Positions 1 to 6,373 of a stretch of 6,874 nt of DNA are shown here, one piece after another. The translations under genes were made by a program, and so were the position numbers. Under the pieces are notes generated by a model, which saw nothing but the letters and a program-made list of their open reading frames with translations, was not told the origin of the DNA and ran no database searches. Location of the stretch: contig CAMLOB010000205.1 in the NCBI GenBank assembly GCA_946481475.1, forward strand, positions 1 through 6,874. Reading direction: 5' to 3'. Source of the DNA: an uncultured Chlorobiota bacterium (lineage in GTDB: Bacteria > Bacteroidota > Kapaibacteriia > OLB7). The first letter of the stretch is position 1. Every line of letters starts with the position of its first letter.

Positions 1-1
1 T

Positions 2-3000
2 GTGGATACGGTTGCCCTCTACTCGGCCATCGGCGGGGGCGAGGGGAACTTCCTTTCGGCAGACTACGGATTGATCGGCGGAGGGCGCGTCAACACGATC
101 ACGGGTAACTCCACTGCGGGTACCGTCGGCGGCGGCGATTCGAACACGATTGCGGTCTCCTCTCTCTATGCCGTTATCGACGGCGGTAACGCCAACACCC
201 TTTCCGGCGCCAGCAGTTATGCCGTGATCGGCGGCGGACGACGGAACCTGATCACGAATTCAAGCCTGCGCTCGACGATTGCCGGCGGCGATTCCAATAC
301 GGTGACCAACGGGTCGACCTACGGAGCGATCGGAGGCGGAACTCGAAACCTGATTGCCGGCGGATCCTACGGCACGATCGGCGGCGGCGACTCCAATCAG
401 GTCATCTCCGGCGCCACGTACGGGACAATCGGGGGGGGGTACGGAAACCTCGCCACCAACTCCGCTCAGTATTCAACCGTCGGAGGGGGTAGTCTCAACA
501 CCGTCACGAACGGCGCTTCCTACGGTACGATCGGCGGCGGACGGGTCAATCTTGTCTCCAACAGCTCGACGGCCGGCGCCATCGGCGGCGGCGATTCGAA
601 CGTGGTGACCGACGGATCGTCGTACGGGGCGATCGCAGGGGGACGGAGAAACCTGGTCTCGAACGCACAGTACGGTTCGGTCAGCGGCGGCGATTCCAAC
701 AGAGTGGGGTCCGGAGCCACGTACAGCTCGGTCGTCGGCGGCTTCGGCAACAGGGTCGACAACGGCGCACAGTATTCCACCATCAACGGCGGACGGCTGA
801 ACGTGATCACCAACAGCGGTACCCGGTCGGCGATTGCCGGCGGCGATTCGAACACGATTGCCGACGGAGCCTCCTACAGCGGCATCGGCGGCGGTTACGG
901 CAACACGATCACGACCAGCGCTCAGTACAGCGGGATCGGTAGCGGCTACGGCAACCGGGTGGACAACAGCGCGACACATGCCTTCATCGGCGGCGGACGG
1001 GTCAACCTGATTTCGAACGGCGGTATCCGTTCGGTGATCGCCGGCGGCGATTCCAACGTCATCACCGACGGCAGCACGTACAGTGCAATTTCAGGAGGAA
1101 GCAGAAATCTGTTGACGTCGATGTCCTACAGCATCATCGGGGGTGGCGATTCCAACCAGATCTCCTTCAGCGCCAACTACAGCATGGTCGGCGGCGGTTA
1201 CGGTAACCTGGTGAGCAACAGTGCAGCCTATTCGGCAATCGGCGGCGGACGGCTGAACGTGATCACCAACGGCGGAAACCGGTCGGCGATTGGCGGCGGC
1301 GATTCCAACCGTATCACCGACGGAGCAAGCTACGGAGCTATCGGCGGCGGCTACGGGAACGTTCTTGCGGCGTCTGCGCAGTACGCGGCAGTCGGCGGCG
1401 GTTACGGCAACCGGGTCGACAACAGCGCACAGTATTCGGCGATTGGCGGCGGCCGACGGAACCTGATCACCAACAGCGGAGCCTGGTCGGCGATTGGCGG
1501 CGGCGATTCGAACACGATTGCCGACGGAGCCTCCTACAGCAGTATCGGCGGCGGTTACGGAAACACGATCACAAACAGTGGCCAGTACAGCGGAATCGGT
1601 AGCGGCTACGGCAACCTGATCAACAACAGCGCGACGCATGCCTTCATTGGTGGAGGACGGGTCAACCTGATTACGAACAGTGGTGTTCGTTCAGTGATCG
1701 CAGGGGGCGATTCCAACGTGGTCACCGACGGAAGCCAGTACAGTGCGATCGGCGGCGGACGTCGAAACCTGATCGGGGCAATGAACTACGGCTCGGTCGC
1801 AGGGGGCGATTCCAACCAGATCTTCTCCGGTGCCAATTACGGATCTGTCGGTGGCGGCTACGGGAACTTTCTTATAAACGGTGCGGCATACGGGACGATC
1901 AGCGGCGGTCGACTGAACACGATCACCAACGGCAGTGCTCAGGCCGTGATCGGCGGCGGCAGCGGTAACCTCGTGACGAACACGTCGTCGCACAGCATGA
2001 TCGGAGGGGGAGAGAACAACCTGATCAACGACCTCTCGGAACACGCGGTGATCGGCGGCGGTGAAGGGAACACTATCGACAGCGTCTCGACCCACGCGGT
2101 AATCGGCGGCGGCGAAGGGAACCTGATGGATAGCATTTCGAACCACGCGGTGATCGGGGGCGGTTCCGGAAACGTCGTCTACGGAGCCTACTCGGTGGTC
2201 CCGGGGGGCAACGGCATGACGCTGGACGGACCGCGCAACTTCGGCTACAACGCAAACGACGCTTCGGGGGCGGCGCCGATGACGATCGTCGACTCGAACG
2301 TGGTCACTTTTGCCAACGCCGACCTCTGGCTTGCGAACAACACCAACAGCGCCGGGGAACTCCGCTTCTACGAGGCGAACTCGACGACCGGTGCCTTCCC
2401 TCCGGGGGGAACGAACTACTCGTCGTTCCAGGCGGGGACGCAGTCGGCGGATATTACCTACACGCTTCCGACGGGTGCTCCGGCGGCGGACGATTATATC
2501 CTGACTTCGACGACGGGGGGGGTGATGAGCTGGACCGATCCGGCTTCGATCGCAACCACCACCATCACCGGAACTGCGGATCAGGTGCTTGCGAACGGAA
2601 CCACCGGCACGCCCCAGATGGGGAGCGTGACCCTTACGCTGCCGCAGGATATCGGCACGACCTCGACGCCGACGTTCGGCGGGATGACGCTGAACGGCAA
2701 CCTGACGGTGACCGGCACGAGCCAACTGCAGGGGGCGGTGTCGAGTTCGACGGGTGACGTCGTGGTCAACGACGACGCAAACGTGACGGGCAGCCTTGAT
2801 GTGGACACGGACCTGAATGTTGACGGAACGACGACGCTCGTCGGCGCGTTCGACGCGCAGGCGGCCGGCAACGTGATCGGTGACGGAACCGACGCCGAGC
2901 AGTTGCAGGTCGACGGCGTCGATGGCGGCGCGGTGGAAGTGGACGTCAACGGCGACATGGACGTCAGCGGCGCGCTGTCTGTCGGGACGCTGACGCTGAA

Positions 3001-3949
3001 CGGGGATCTGGACATGAACGACAACGACGTCTTCAATGTCGACGAGCTTCGGGGGAACTCGGCAACGGGTGACCTGAATGTGAACACGACGAACACGGGG
3101 AACATCAATCTCGGCAACGGGTCGGGAGCTGTGAACGTGGATGCGAACGTGATCCCCTCGACCGACAACACGTATTCGCTCGGCACGGATGCTCTTCGCT
3201 GGAGCGACATCTTCGTCAACGGCGGAAGCGTTCACATCGGCGATGCGAACGGCGTGGGGACCGACGAGATGGTGCTGGGATATGACGGAACGTCGACCGG
3301 ATCGATCGGCGTGAACGGGACGACGGCCATCAACGTCACGACGACGGGAACAACGGTGACCGGAAGTCTGACGGTCAACGGTTTTGCCGACTTCCACGGA
3401 CCGATCGGCAGCACGGTCGGCGACCTGCATGTCGGGGACAATATGTTCGTCAACGGCGATCCCGCCGCAACGAATCTGCTCTTCACCGACAGCAGTCTGA
3501 CCCGCAGCAGTGCTGCGACCGAAGTGCTGGATCTGGACAACCCGGGGACGGGAGACATCACGGTTCGGGTGAACGGGGCAACGTCGGTCGCCAACTCGCG
3601 GATCATCATCAACGACGGACACTGGACTTCGCAGCAGACGACCGCACCGGCTGCTGCTGCGGCCGGTGCCAATGTTACCACTGCGGTTCTTTCGAACGAA
3701 ACCGACGTGGCCGGTATGATCGACATCACGACCAGCGGGACTCCGGCAGCCGGAGCACAGGCGACCGTGACGTTCGACGCGGCATACGCGACGGCACCGA
3801 TCGTCGTGCTGACCCCGGCAAACGGGGCGGGAGTCGGTGTGGGTGCCTACGTGACCCGGACGACTGCCGGCTTCACGATCAACTTCATCGGCGTACCGGC
3901 GGCATCGACGTCGTACCAGTACTTCTATCAGGTGATCGAGACGCAGTAG
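2..3949 (+). CDS. Giant GGxxN-repeat surface protein (5'-truncated by window)
   Basis: The reading frame is open from the window edge to TAG at 3947-3949 (1315 residues); the GTG at base 2 is an internal Val, not a start. Residues 1-724 are 43 GGxxN repeats, mostly 17 residues. A degenerate unit with VVPGG closes them at ~725-739, as in YadA-head/Hep_Hag-like beta-roll proteins. Next come a module with LWLANNTN and ELRFYEAN (~774-795), a YTLP strand (820-823), STPTFGGM (~888-895), an Asp/Asn-rich stalk of short beta repeats (~897-1050), and YSLGTDALRWSDIFVNGGS (from ~1058), typical of tail-fibre-like proteins. The final 120 residues (1196-1315) are ~85% identical to the end of the next gene. 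No Lys or Cys is present. A hairpin terminator follows. The likely role is a secreted fibrous surface protein or adhesin (inference); the ligand is unknown. The signal peptide is presumably upstream, by analogy with the two downstream paralogues. Confidence 0.93.
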   Translation: MDTVALYSAIGGGEGNFLSADYGLIGGGRVNTITGNSTAGTVGGGDSNTIAVSSLYAVIDGGNANTLSGASSYAVIGGGRRNLITNSSLRSTIAGGDSNTVTNGSTYGAIGGGTRNLIAGGSYGTIGGGDSNQVISGATYGTIGGGYGNLATNSAQYSTVGGGSLNTVTNGASYGTIGGGRVNLVSNSSTAGAIGGGDSNVVTDGSSYGAIAGGRRNLVSNAQYGSVSGGDSNRVGSGATYSSVVGGFGNRVDNGAQYSTINGGRLNVITNSGTRSAIAGGDSNTIADGASYSGIGGGYGNTITTSAQYSGIGSGYGNRVDNSATHAFIGGGRVNLISNGGIRSVIAGGDSNVITDGSTYSAISGGSRNLLTSMSYSIIGGGDSNQISFSANYSMVGGGYGNLVSNSAAYSAIGGGRLNVITNGGNRSAIGGGDSNRITDGASYGAIGGGYGNVLAASAQYAAVGGGYGNRVDNSAQYSAIGGGRRNLITNSGAWSAIGGGDSNTIADGASYSSIGGGYGNTITNSGQYSGIGSGYGNLINNSATHAFIGGGRVNLITNSGVRSVIAGGDSNVVTDGSQYSAIGGGRRNLIGAMNYGSVAGGDSNQIFSGANYGSVGGGYGNFLINGAAYGTISGGRLNTITNGSAQAVIGGGSGNLVTNTSSHSMIGGGENNLINDLSEHAVIGGGEGNTIDSVSTHAVIGGGEGNLMDSISNHAVIGGGSGNVVYGAYSVVPGGNGMTLDGPRNFGYNANDASGAAPMTIVDSNVVTFANADLWLANNTNSAGELRFYEANSTTGAFPPGGTNYSSFQAGTQSADITYTLPTGAPAADDYILTSTTGGVMSWTDPASIATTTITGTADQVLANGTTGTPQMGSVTLTLPQDIGTTSTPTFGGMTLNGNLTVTGTSQLQGAVSSSTGDVVVNDDANVTGSLDVDTDLNVDGTTTLVGAFDAQAAGNVIGDGTDAEQLQVDGVDGGAVEVDVNGDMDVSGALSVGTLTLNGDLDMNDNDVFNVDELRGNSATGDLNVNTTNTGNINLGNGSGAVNVDANVIPSTDNTYSLGTDALRWSDIFVNGGSVHIGDANGVGTDEMVLGYDGTSTGSIGVNGTTAINVTTTGTTVTGSLTVNGFADFHGPIGSTVGDLHVGDNMFVNGDPAATNLLFTDSSLTRSSAATEVLDLDNPGTGDITVRVNGATSVANSRIIINDGHWTSQQTTAPAAAAAGANVTTAVLSNETDVAGMIDITTSGTPAAGAQATVTFDAAYATAPIVVLTPANGAGVGVGAYVTRTTAGFTINFIGVPAASTSYQYFYQVIETQ
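431..439 (+). repeat. Poly-G tract (G9) inside the coding repeat region
   Basis: Nine consecutive G residues encode the Gly-Gly-Gly of repeat unit 9 as GGG codons, whereas most neighbouring units use GGC/GGT/GGA. The present length keeps the frame open. A gain or loss of one base by slipped-strand mispairing would truncate the protein. Confidence 0.9.
721..1960 (+). repeat. 660-bp higher-order duplication (13 repeat units) within the GGxxN array
   Basis: Bases 721-1300 align without gaps to 1381-1960 at an offset of exactly 660 bp, equal to twelve 51-bp units plus one 48-bp unit. The best block, 841-900 against 1501-1560, differs at only two bases. Rare unit variants recur at the same offset: the GSGYGN unit (units 19 and 32), the THAFIGGGRVN unit (20 and 33), and a 16-residue unit (23 and 36). 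Similarity fades towards both ends. This is a segmental duplication on top of the older single-unit amplification. A weaker 456-bp offset (about 551 against 1007) suggests an earlier nested duplication. Confidence 0.85.
2515..2522 (+). repeat. Poly-G tract (G8) in the linker after the repeat domain
   Basis: Eight consecutive G residues sit in the codons for TTGGVMSW (residues ~837-844), downstream of the GGxxN domain. The frame is intact at this length. With the G9 tract it forms a second possible slippage point in the same gene. Confidence 0.9.
3587..3946 (+). other. Conserved 120-residue C-terminal domain, copy 1
   Basis: This segment encodes residues 1196-1315 of gene 1. It aligns without gaps to the last 120 residues of gene 2, with 18 differences by hand count. 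Key blocks are VANSR at the start, the QQTTAP linker, ATVTFDAAY, VVLTPANG, GAYVTRTTAGFTINF and a final YFYQVIE. The pattern of a strand, then APxVVLTPAN, then GFTINF and a last aromatic strand resembles C-terminal beta-sandwich domains of tail-fibre or H-type-lectin-like proteins; this is a resemblance only. It does not look like a YadA membrane anchor. It also has no lysine-bearing final strand such as I would expect of a classical type IX sorting domain. Its job could be export, anchoring, trimerisation or binding. Confidence 0.75.
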
Positions 3950-3982
3950 TCCGGCATCGGAACGAAGGAACGGATCCGGAAC

Positions 3983-4013
3983 AGCCCGGCTTCCCGAAGG
4001 GGAGCCGGGCTTT
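3983..4013 (+). terminator. Rho-independent terminator of gene 1
   Basis: A 13-bp stem (3983-3995 with 3999-4011, one G-T wobble) has a GAA loop and is followed by TTT CC G TTT. It begins 34 bases after the TAG. The U-run is short but the stem is very GC-rich. A homologous hairpin follows gene 2. Confidence 0.85.
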
Positions 4014-4148
4014 CCGTTTGCAGCCTTCTCACCTTCTCGGTGCAACACCCCGACCACCAACCGCTGCAACGGCTGTCACCAATACGTCTCGATGATACCC
4101 TGTCGGCTTGCCAAAATTTATGCAGTCGGGCGGCCAGTGTATTGAATA

Positions 4149-4165
4149 AATCTCCTATATTTTTG
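4149..4165 (+). promoter_or_regulatory. Candidate promoter of gene 2
   Basis: AATCTCCTATATT at 4149-4161 is repeated exactly upstream of gene 3 at 6028-6040. TATATT could be a -10 element. In addition, TATTTTTG at 4158-4165 matches the Bacteroidota -7 consensus TAnnTTTG. I see no convincing -35/-33 partner at normal spacing, so the call rests mainly on conservation between the two gene copies. Confidence 0.4.
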
Positions 4166-4369
4166 ATGGTCCGATTCGGTAACCCTCATCTCCTTTTGAT
4201 GCTTCAGGTCCGATCCCGACCATTTCACTGAATACATTGATAGCCGGTAATCATATTTGTCGTTGTCCGGACGAGCCTGATTTGTCCGACTTTCAGGTGC
4301 TCTGTGAGGGATTCAATCACTAGTCATATATCAGTCATCTATTGCCGCAAGGCAAAGGCACACACAGTT

Positions 4370-4374
4370 GGAGG
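4370..4374 (+). promoter_or_regulatory. Ribosome binding site that decides the gene 2 start
   Basis: GGAGG lies 3 bases before an ATG at 4378 and 9 bases before an ATG at 4384. In the paralogue the same GGAGG (6369-6373) is followed by ACG at the place of the first ATG and by ATG at the place of the second. The conserved spacing of 9 therefore favours 4384 as the real start. Confidence 0.75.
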
Positions 4375-4383
4375 CACATGTTT

Positions 4384-5838
4384 ATGAGGTACCCGTTCCA
4401 TCGTACATCCGCAAAAAGGGGAGTTGCCGCACTCTTCCTGCCGATACTGATCTTCAGTTCGGTTTCTCTCTTCAGTCAGAATCGCGATTTCAACACCGAA
4501 CGTCTCATCCTCGATGACAATGCCGGCGACGGTACCCGGAACACGCTGACGTTGCAGACGCCGGTTGCGGGACTTTCGGCCGACCGGACGCTGATATTTC
4601 CTGATGCCGACGGAGCCATCCTCTCTTCCGTCTCGCCCCTTGTGGCCGACGGTATTCTTTTCGGCACATCCGGCGGACAGGTGGGGCAGAACAGCGAGTT
4701 TATATGGGACGATGCCGGCAGCATCTTCGATATCGGAGACGGAGCTTTCTCGGTCGACGGCACCAACGGCAACACTACGGTCGGAGGCGATCTGTTCCTG
4801 CTCGGATCGATGTCTGACCCGCTCAGTGATCTGAGCATCGAGGACAGCCTGGTCCCGACAGTCGACAACTCGTTCTCGCTCGGCACGGACGATAACCGGT
4901 TCAGCGAACTGTACGTCAACGGCAGCAGCGTTCACATCGGAGAGTCTGGGGGAGAAGTGAGCGGGTTTGAAATGGCGATCGGGTTCTTCGGCATCGTTGG
5001 TGAGATCAACATTCTGGGAGGCGATCCCGAACTGGCCTTCAACGCCGACGCACTGGAAATCCAGATGGATGCTGAAGGGGACGGCACGGTCGACGCTGCG
5101 GTAACCGGCGGAGGCATCCGCGTCAACAGCGATGTCGGGACCAACGCGGTCTACTCGGAATCGGGAATCTCGCGAAACGGAGGGGCTACGGAAACCTTTG
5201 CCTTCTCGAATCTCGGCGGCGATCTGGACGTCACGGTCAACGGCGACCTGGACGTGACCGGAACGCTGACGGCCGGTACGATCGACCTGGGTCTGACGCA
5301 GGGGAGCGTCACCTTTGCCGATGGGGTCGGAAGCATTGCCGAGGATAACGCTAACTTCTTCTGGGATGACGTAAACAACCGCCTCGGAATCGGCAACAAC
5401 GCTCCGGCCGTTGCGCTGGATGTGAACGGAGGGGTGAACGTGAGCGGCGTAACGACGCTGGGGAACGGAACGGCAGTTGCCAACTCCCGCCTCGTGATCG
5501 ATGACGGACACCTGACGACACAGCAGACCACCGCCCCGGTTGCCGCAGCGGCGGGGGCGAATGTGACCAGTGCGGTTCTGACGAACAGCACCGACGTCGC
5601 CGGGTTCATCGACGTCACCACCAGCGGGACTCCGCTGGCCGGAGCGCAGGCGACCGTGACGTTTGACGCGGCCTACAATACCGCACCGGTTGTGGTGCTG
5701 ACCCCGGCAAACGGATCGGCCGTCGGCGTCGGCGCCTACGTGACCCGGACGACGGCCGGGTTCACGATCAACTTCATCGGCGTACCGGCGGCATCGACGT
5801 CGCATCAGTACTTCTATCAGGTGATCGAGGCGCAGTAG
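4384..5838 (+). CDS. Secreted fibre-like paralogue with conserved C-terminal domain
   Basis: This gene encodes 484 residues from ATG 4384, chosen by spacing from GGAGG and agreement with gene 3; ATG 4378 would add two residues. Residues 1-31 are a signal peptide: basic RTSAKR, a hydrophobic core, and probable signal peptidase I cleavage in LFS|Q. Residues 33-77 form a module with ERLILDD and IFPDADG. Then come FIWDD and VDGTNGN (106-130) and an FSLGTDDNRFSELYVNG block (164-180) matching YSLGTDALRWSDIFVNGGS of gene 1. The segment WDDVNNRLGIGNNAP..LDVNG (327-349) is a motif I know from tail-fibre-like surface proteins. Residues 365-484 are the shared C-terminal domain. It lacks the GGxxN array of gene 1. 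The mature part has no Lys or Cys. It has its own leader and terminator, so it is probably monocistronic. The role as a surface fibre component is inferred. Confidence 0.92.
   Translation: MRYPFHRTSAKRGVAALFLPILIFSSVSLFSQNRDFNTERLILDDNAGDGTRNTLTLQTPVAGLSADRTLIFPDADGAILSSVSPLVADGILFGTSGGQVGQNSEFIWDDAGSIFDIGDGAFSVDGTNGNTTVGGDLFLLGSMSDPLSDLSIEDSLVPTVDNSFSLGTDDNRFSELYVNGSSVHIGESGGEVSGFEMAIGFFGIVGEINILGGDPELAFNADALEIQMDAEGDGTVDAAVTGGGIRVNSDVGTNAVYSESGISRNGGATETFAFSNLGGDLDVTVNGDLDVTGTLTAGTIDLGLTQGSVTFADGVGSIAEDNANFFWDDVNNRLGIGNNAPAVALDVNGGVNVSGVTTLGNGTAVANSRLVIDDGHLTTQQTTAPVAAAAGANVTSAVLTNSTDVAGFIDVTTSGTPLAGAQATVTFDAAYNTAPVVVLTPANGSAVGVGAYVTRTTAGFTINFIGVPAASTSHQYFYQVIEAQ
5476..5835 (+). other. Conserved 120-residue C-terminal domain, copy 2
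   Basis: This is the gene 2 counterpart of 3587-3946, with 102 of 120 residues identical and no gaps. Residues 83-109 of the domain are fully identical, and bases 5761-5802 match 3872-3913 exactly (42 bases). Substitutions cluster in the first two thirds. Two otherwise different proteins ending in the same domain argues for a shared export, anchoring or assembly function. Confidence 0.8.
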
Positions 5839-5869
5839 TCCGGTATTCGAACGAACGGAAGAATCCGAA

Positions 5870-5903
5870 AAAGCCCGGTTTCCCGGAAGGGAGGCCGGGC
5901 TTT
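5870..5903 (+). terminator. Rho-independent terminator of gene 2
   Basis: A 15-bp stem (5870-5884 with 5889-5903, two G-T wobbles) is closed by a GGAA loop of the GNRA type and runs into TTT CGG TTT. AAA at the 5' foot pairs with TTT at the 3' foot. It starts 32 bases after the stop and is clearly homologous to the hairpin at 3983-4013. Confidence 0.88.
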
Positions 5904-6027
5904 CGGTTTGCATTCTTCCCGGCGGGATGCGGTAGTCGAACCGGTTGAAACCGACGTATCATGTCAGCCCGTGATACCGGGTCGGTTCACCCGATGCCGT
6001 ACGATTCGGCAGTTCTCTTCTCCGAAC

Positions 6028-6042
6028 AATCTCCTATATTCG
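6028..6042 (+). promoter_or_regulatory. Candidate promoter of gene 3
   Basis: AATCTCCTATATT is identical to 4149-4161, and TATATTCG is one base from the Bacteroidota -7 consensus. It is followed 11 bases later by the shared GATTCGGTAAC block. No clear upstream partner element is visible. It lies 342 bases from the start codon, against 222 in gene 2. Confidence 0.4.
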
Positions 6043-6184
6043 TATCGGCCTGATTCGGTAACGCTCATCCTCTTTTCCTGATTCTTCCCTTCTCTGACGC
6101 TTCAGGTCCGATCTCAACTGCTTTCCGATACGTGTTGTACCGGATTATCATGTTTGCCGTTGTCCGGGCAGGCATGACATGTCC

Positions 6185-6241
6185 GGTCTTCAGGCGTTTG
6201 CGCATTCAAACCGTGGCGGTACTGTCCGGTGCCTGAAGACC
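6185..6241 (+). ncRNA. Candidate structured element in the gene 3 leader
   Basis: GTCTTCAGGC (6186-6195) is the exact reverse complement of GCCTGAAGAC (6231-6240). With the flanking G-C pair this makes an 11-bp stem. Inside it, GTTTG (6196-6200) can pair with CAAAC (6207-6211) across a 6-base loop. The structure lies in the leader segment that gene 2 lacks. There is no U-run, so it is not a terminator. Function is unknown, and no known riboswitch class was recognised. Confidence 0.45.
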
Positions 6242-6368
6242 TGAACGGCCGTCAGGATATCTTCCCGTTACCATATCAGACGGCTCGAATCCGGTTCAGT
6301 AAAGATTCCAGCTATCGCTGCTCCATCAGGAGTCAACATATCACTGCAAGTCAAAGGCACACACAGTT

Positions 6369-6373
6369 GGAGG
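6369..6373 (+). promoter_or_regulatory. Ribosome binding site of gene 3
   Basis: GGAGG lies 9 bases before ATG 6383, inside the 24-base block shared with gene 2. This is the only ATG in the region that is in frame with the paralogous N-terminus. Confidence 0.8.

Larger units (their letters stand above)
2..2218 (+). repeat. 43 tandem 51-bp (17-residue) GGxxN repeats plus terminal cap unit
   Basis: I divided the translation into 43 consecutive units, each ending in Asn. The typical unit is LITNSGxxSAIGGGDSN. The Gly two residues before the variable pair and the closing Asn are invariant in all 43. Most units are 17 residues; four (at ~356-403, 653-700, 1106-1153 and 1766-1813) are 16, and the second is 15. 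The two residues before Asn fall into classes: Asp-Ser, Arg-x (or x-Arg), Tyr/Phe-Gly, and Glu/Ser-Gly, the last confined to the N-terminal edge and the last five units. A divergent unit ending in GGNGM (2174-2218) caps the array. Invariant Gly and Asn with one alternating hydrophobic position is expected of a beta-solenoid/beta-roll with an Asn ladder. This fold is inferred, not shown. Confidence 0.95.
4149..4376 (+). promoter_or_regulatory. Conserved 5' leader of gene 2
   Basis: Blocks shared in the same order with the gene 3 leader are: 4149-4161; GATTCGGTAAC[C/G]CTCATC at 4173-4190; GCTTCAGGTCCGATC at 4201-4215; a block ending CGTTGTCCGG at 4250-4270; TGTCCG..CAGG around 4283-4297; and a 24-base identical block at 4353-4376 that contains the ribosome binding site. 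If transcription starts near 4170, the untranslated leader is over 200 nt. That is long, and suggests post-transcriptional control or simply recent duplication. Confidence 0.55.
3950..4383. other. Intergenic region between gene 1 and gene 2 (434 bp)
   Basis: It holds the terminator of gene 1, then about 130 bases with no recognisable element, then a candidate promoter near 4149 and a 5' leader that shares ordered sequence blocks with the next intergenic region. Base composition becomes more AT-rich from about 4115 to 4350, fitting a regulatory region. A 63-codon open frame at 4040-4231 has no ribosome binding site or coding character and is not called. Confidence 0.7.

Noticed and set aside
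2..4. GTG at base 2 as a start codon for gene 1
   Set aside because: It falls inside a repeat unit, there is no room for a ribosome binding site, and paralogues begin with a signal peptide that is absent here. The gene is cut by the window edge.
473..1639. Two - strand open frames (473-979 and 1091-1639) rich in Ala, Val and Asp
   Set aside because: They are reflections of the 51-bp repeats on the opposite strand. The periodic sequence has a sense-strand explanation, and no start signals are seen.
2..2218. CRISPR array or non-coding tandem repeat
   Set aside because: The 51-bp periodicity is in coding frame, the units vary at wobble and variable amino-acid positions, and there are no constant repeats separated by unique spacers.
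1691..4069. 792-codon open frame on the - strand
   Set aside because: Its codons lie exactly opposite gene 1 codons, so it stays open simply because the sense gene avoids TTA, CTA and TCA. It ends at the first sense TCA (1691). Its product is Arg-rich with no recognisable domain, and it begins in the intergenic region without a convincing ribosome binding site.
4040..4231. 63-codon + strand open frame in the first intergenic region
   Set aside because: There is no ribosome binding site, it overlaps the candidate promoter, and the corresponding part of the second intergenic region does not keep it.
4339..5913. 524-codon open frame on the - strand, similar in part to the one opposite gene 1
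   Set aside because: It too is in exact codon register with gene 2. Its similarity to the other antisense frame is a by-product of the shared sense C-terminal domain.
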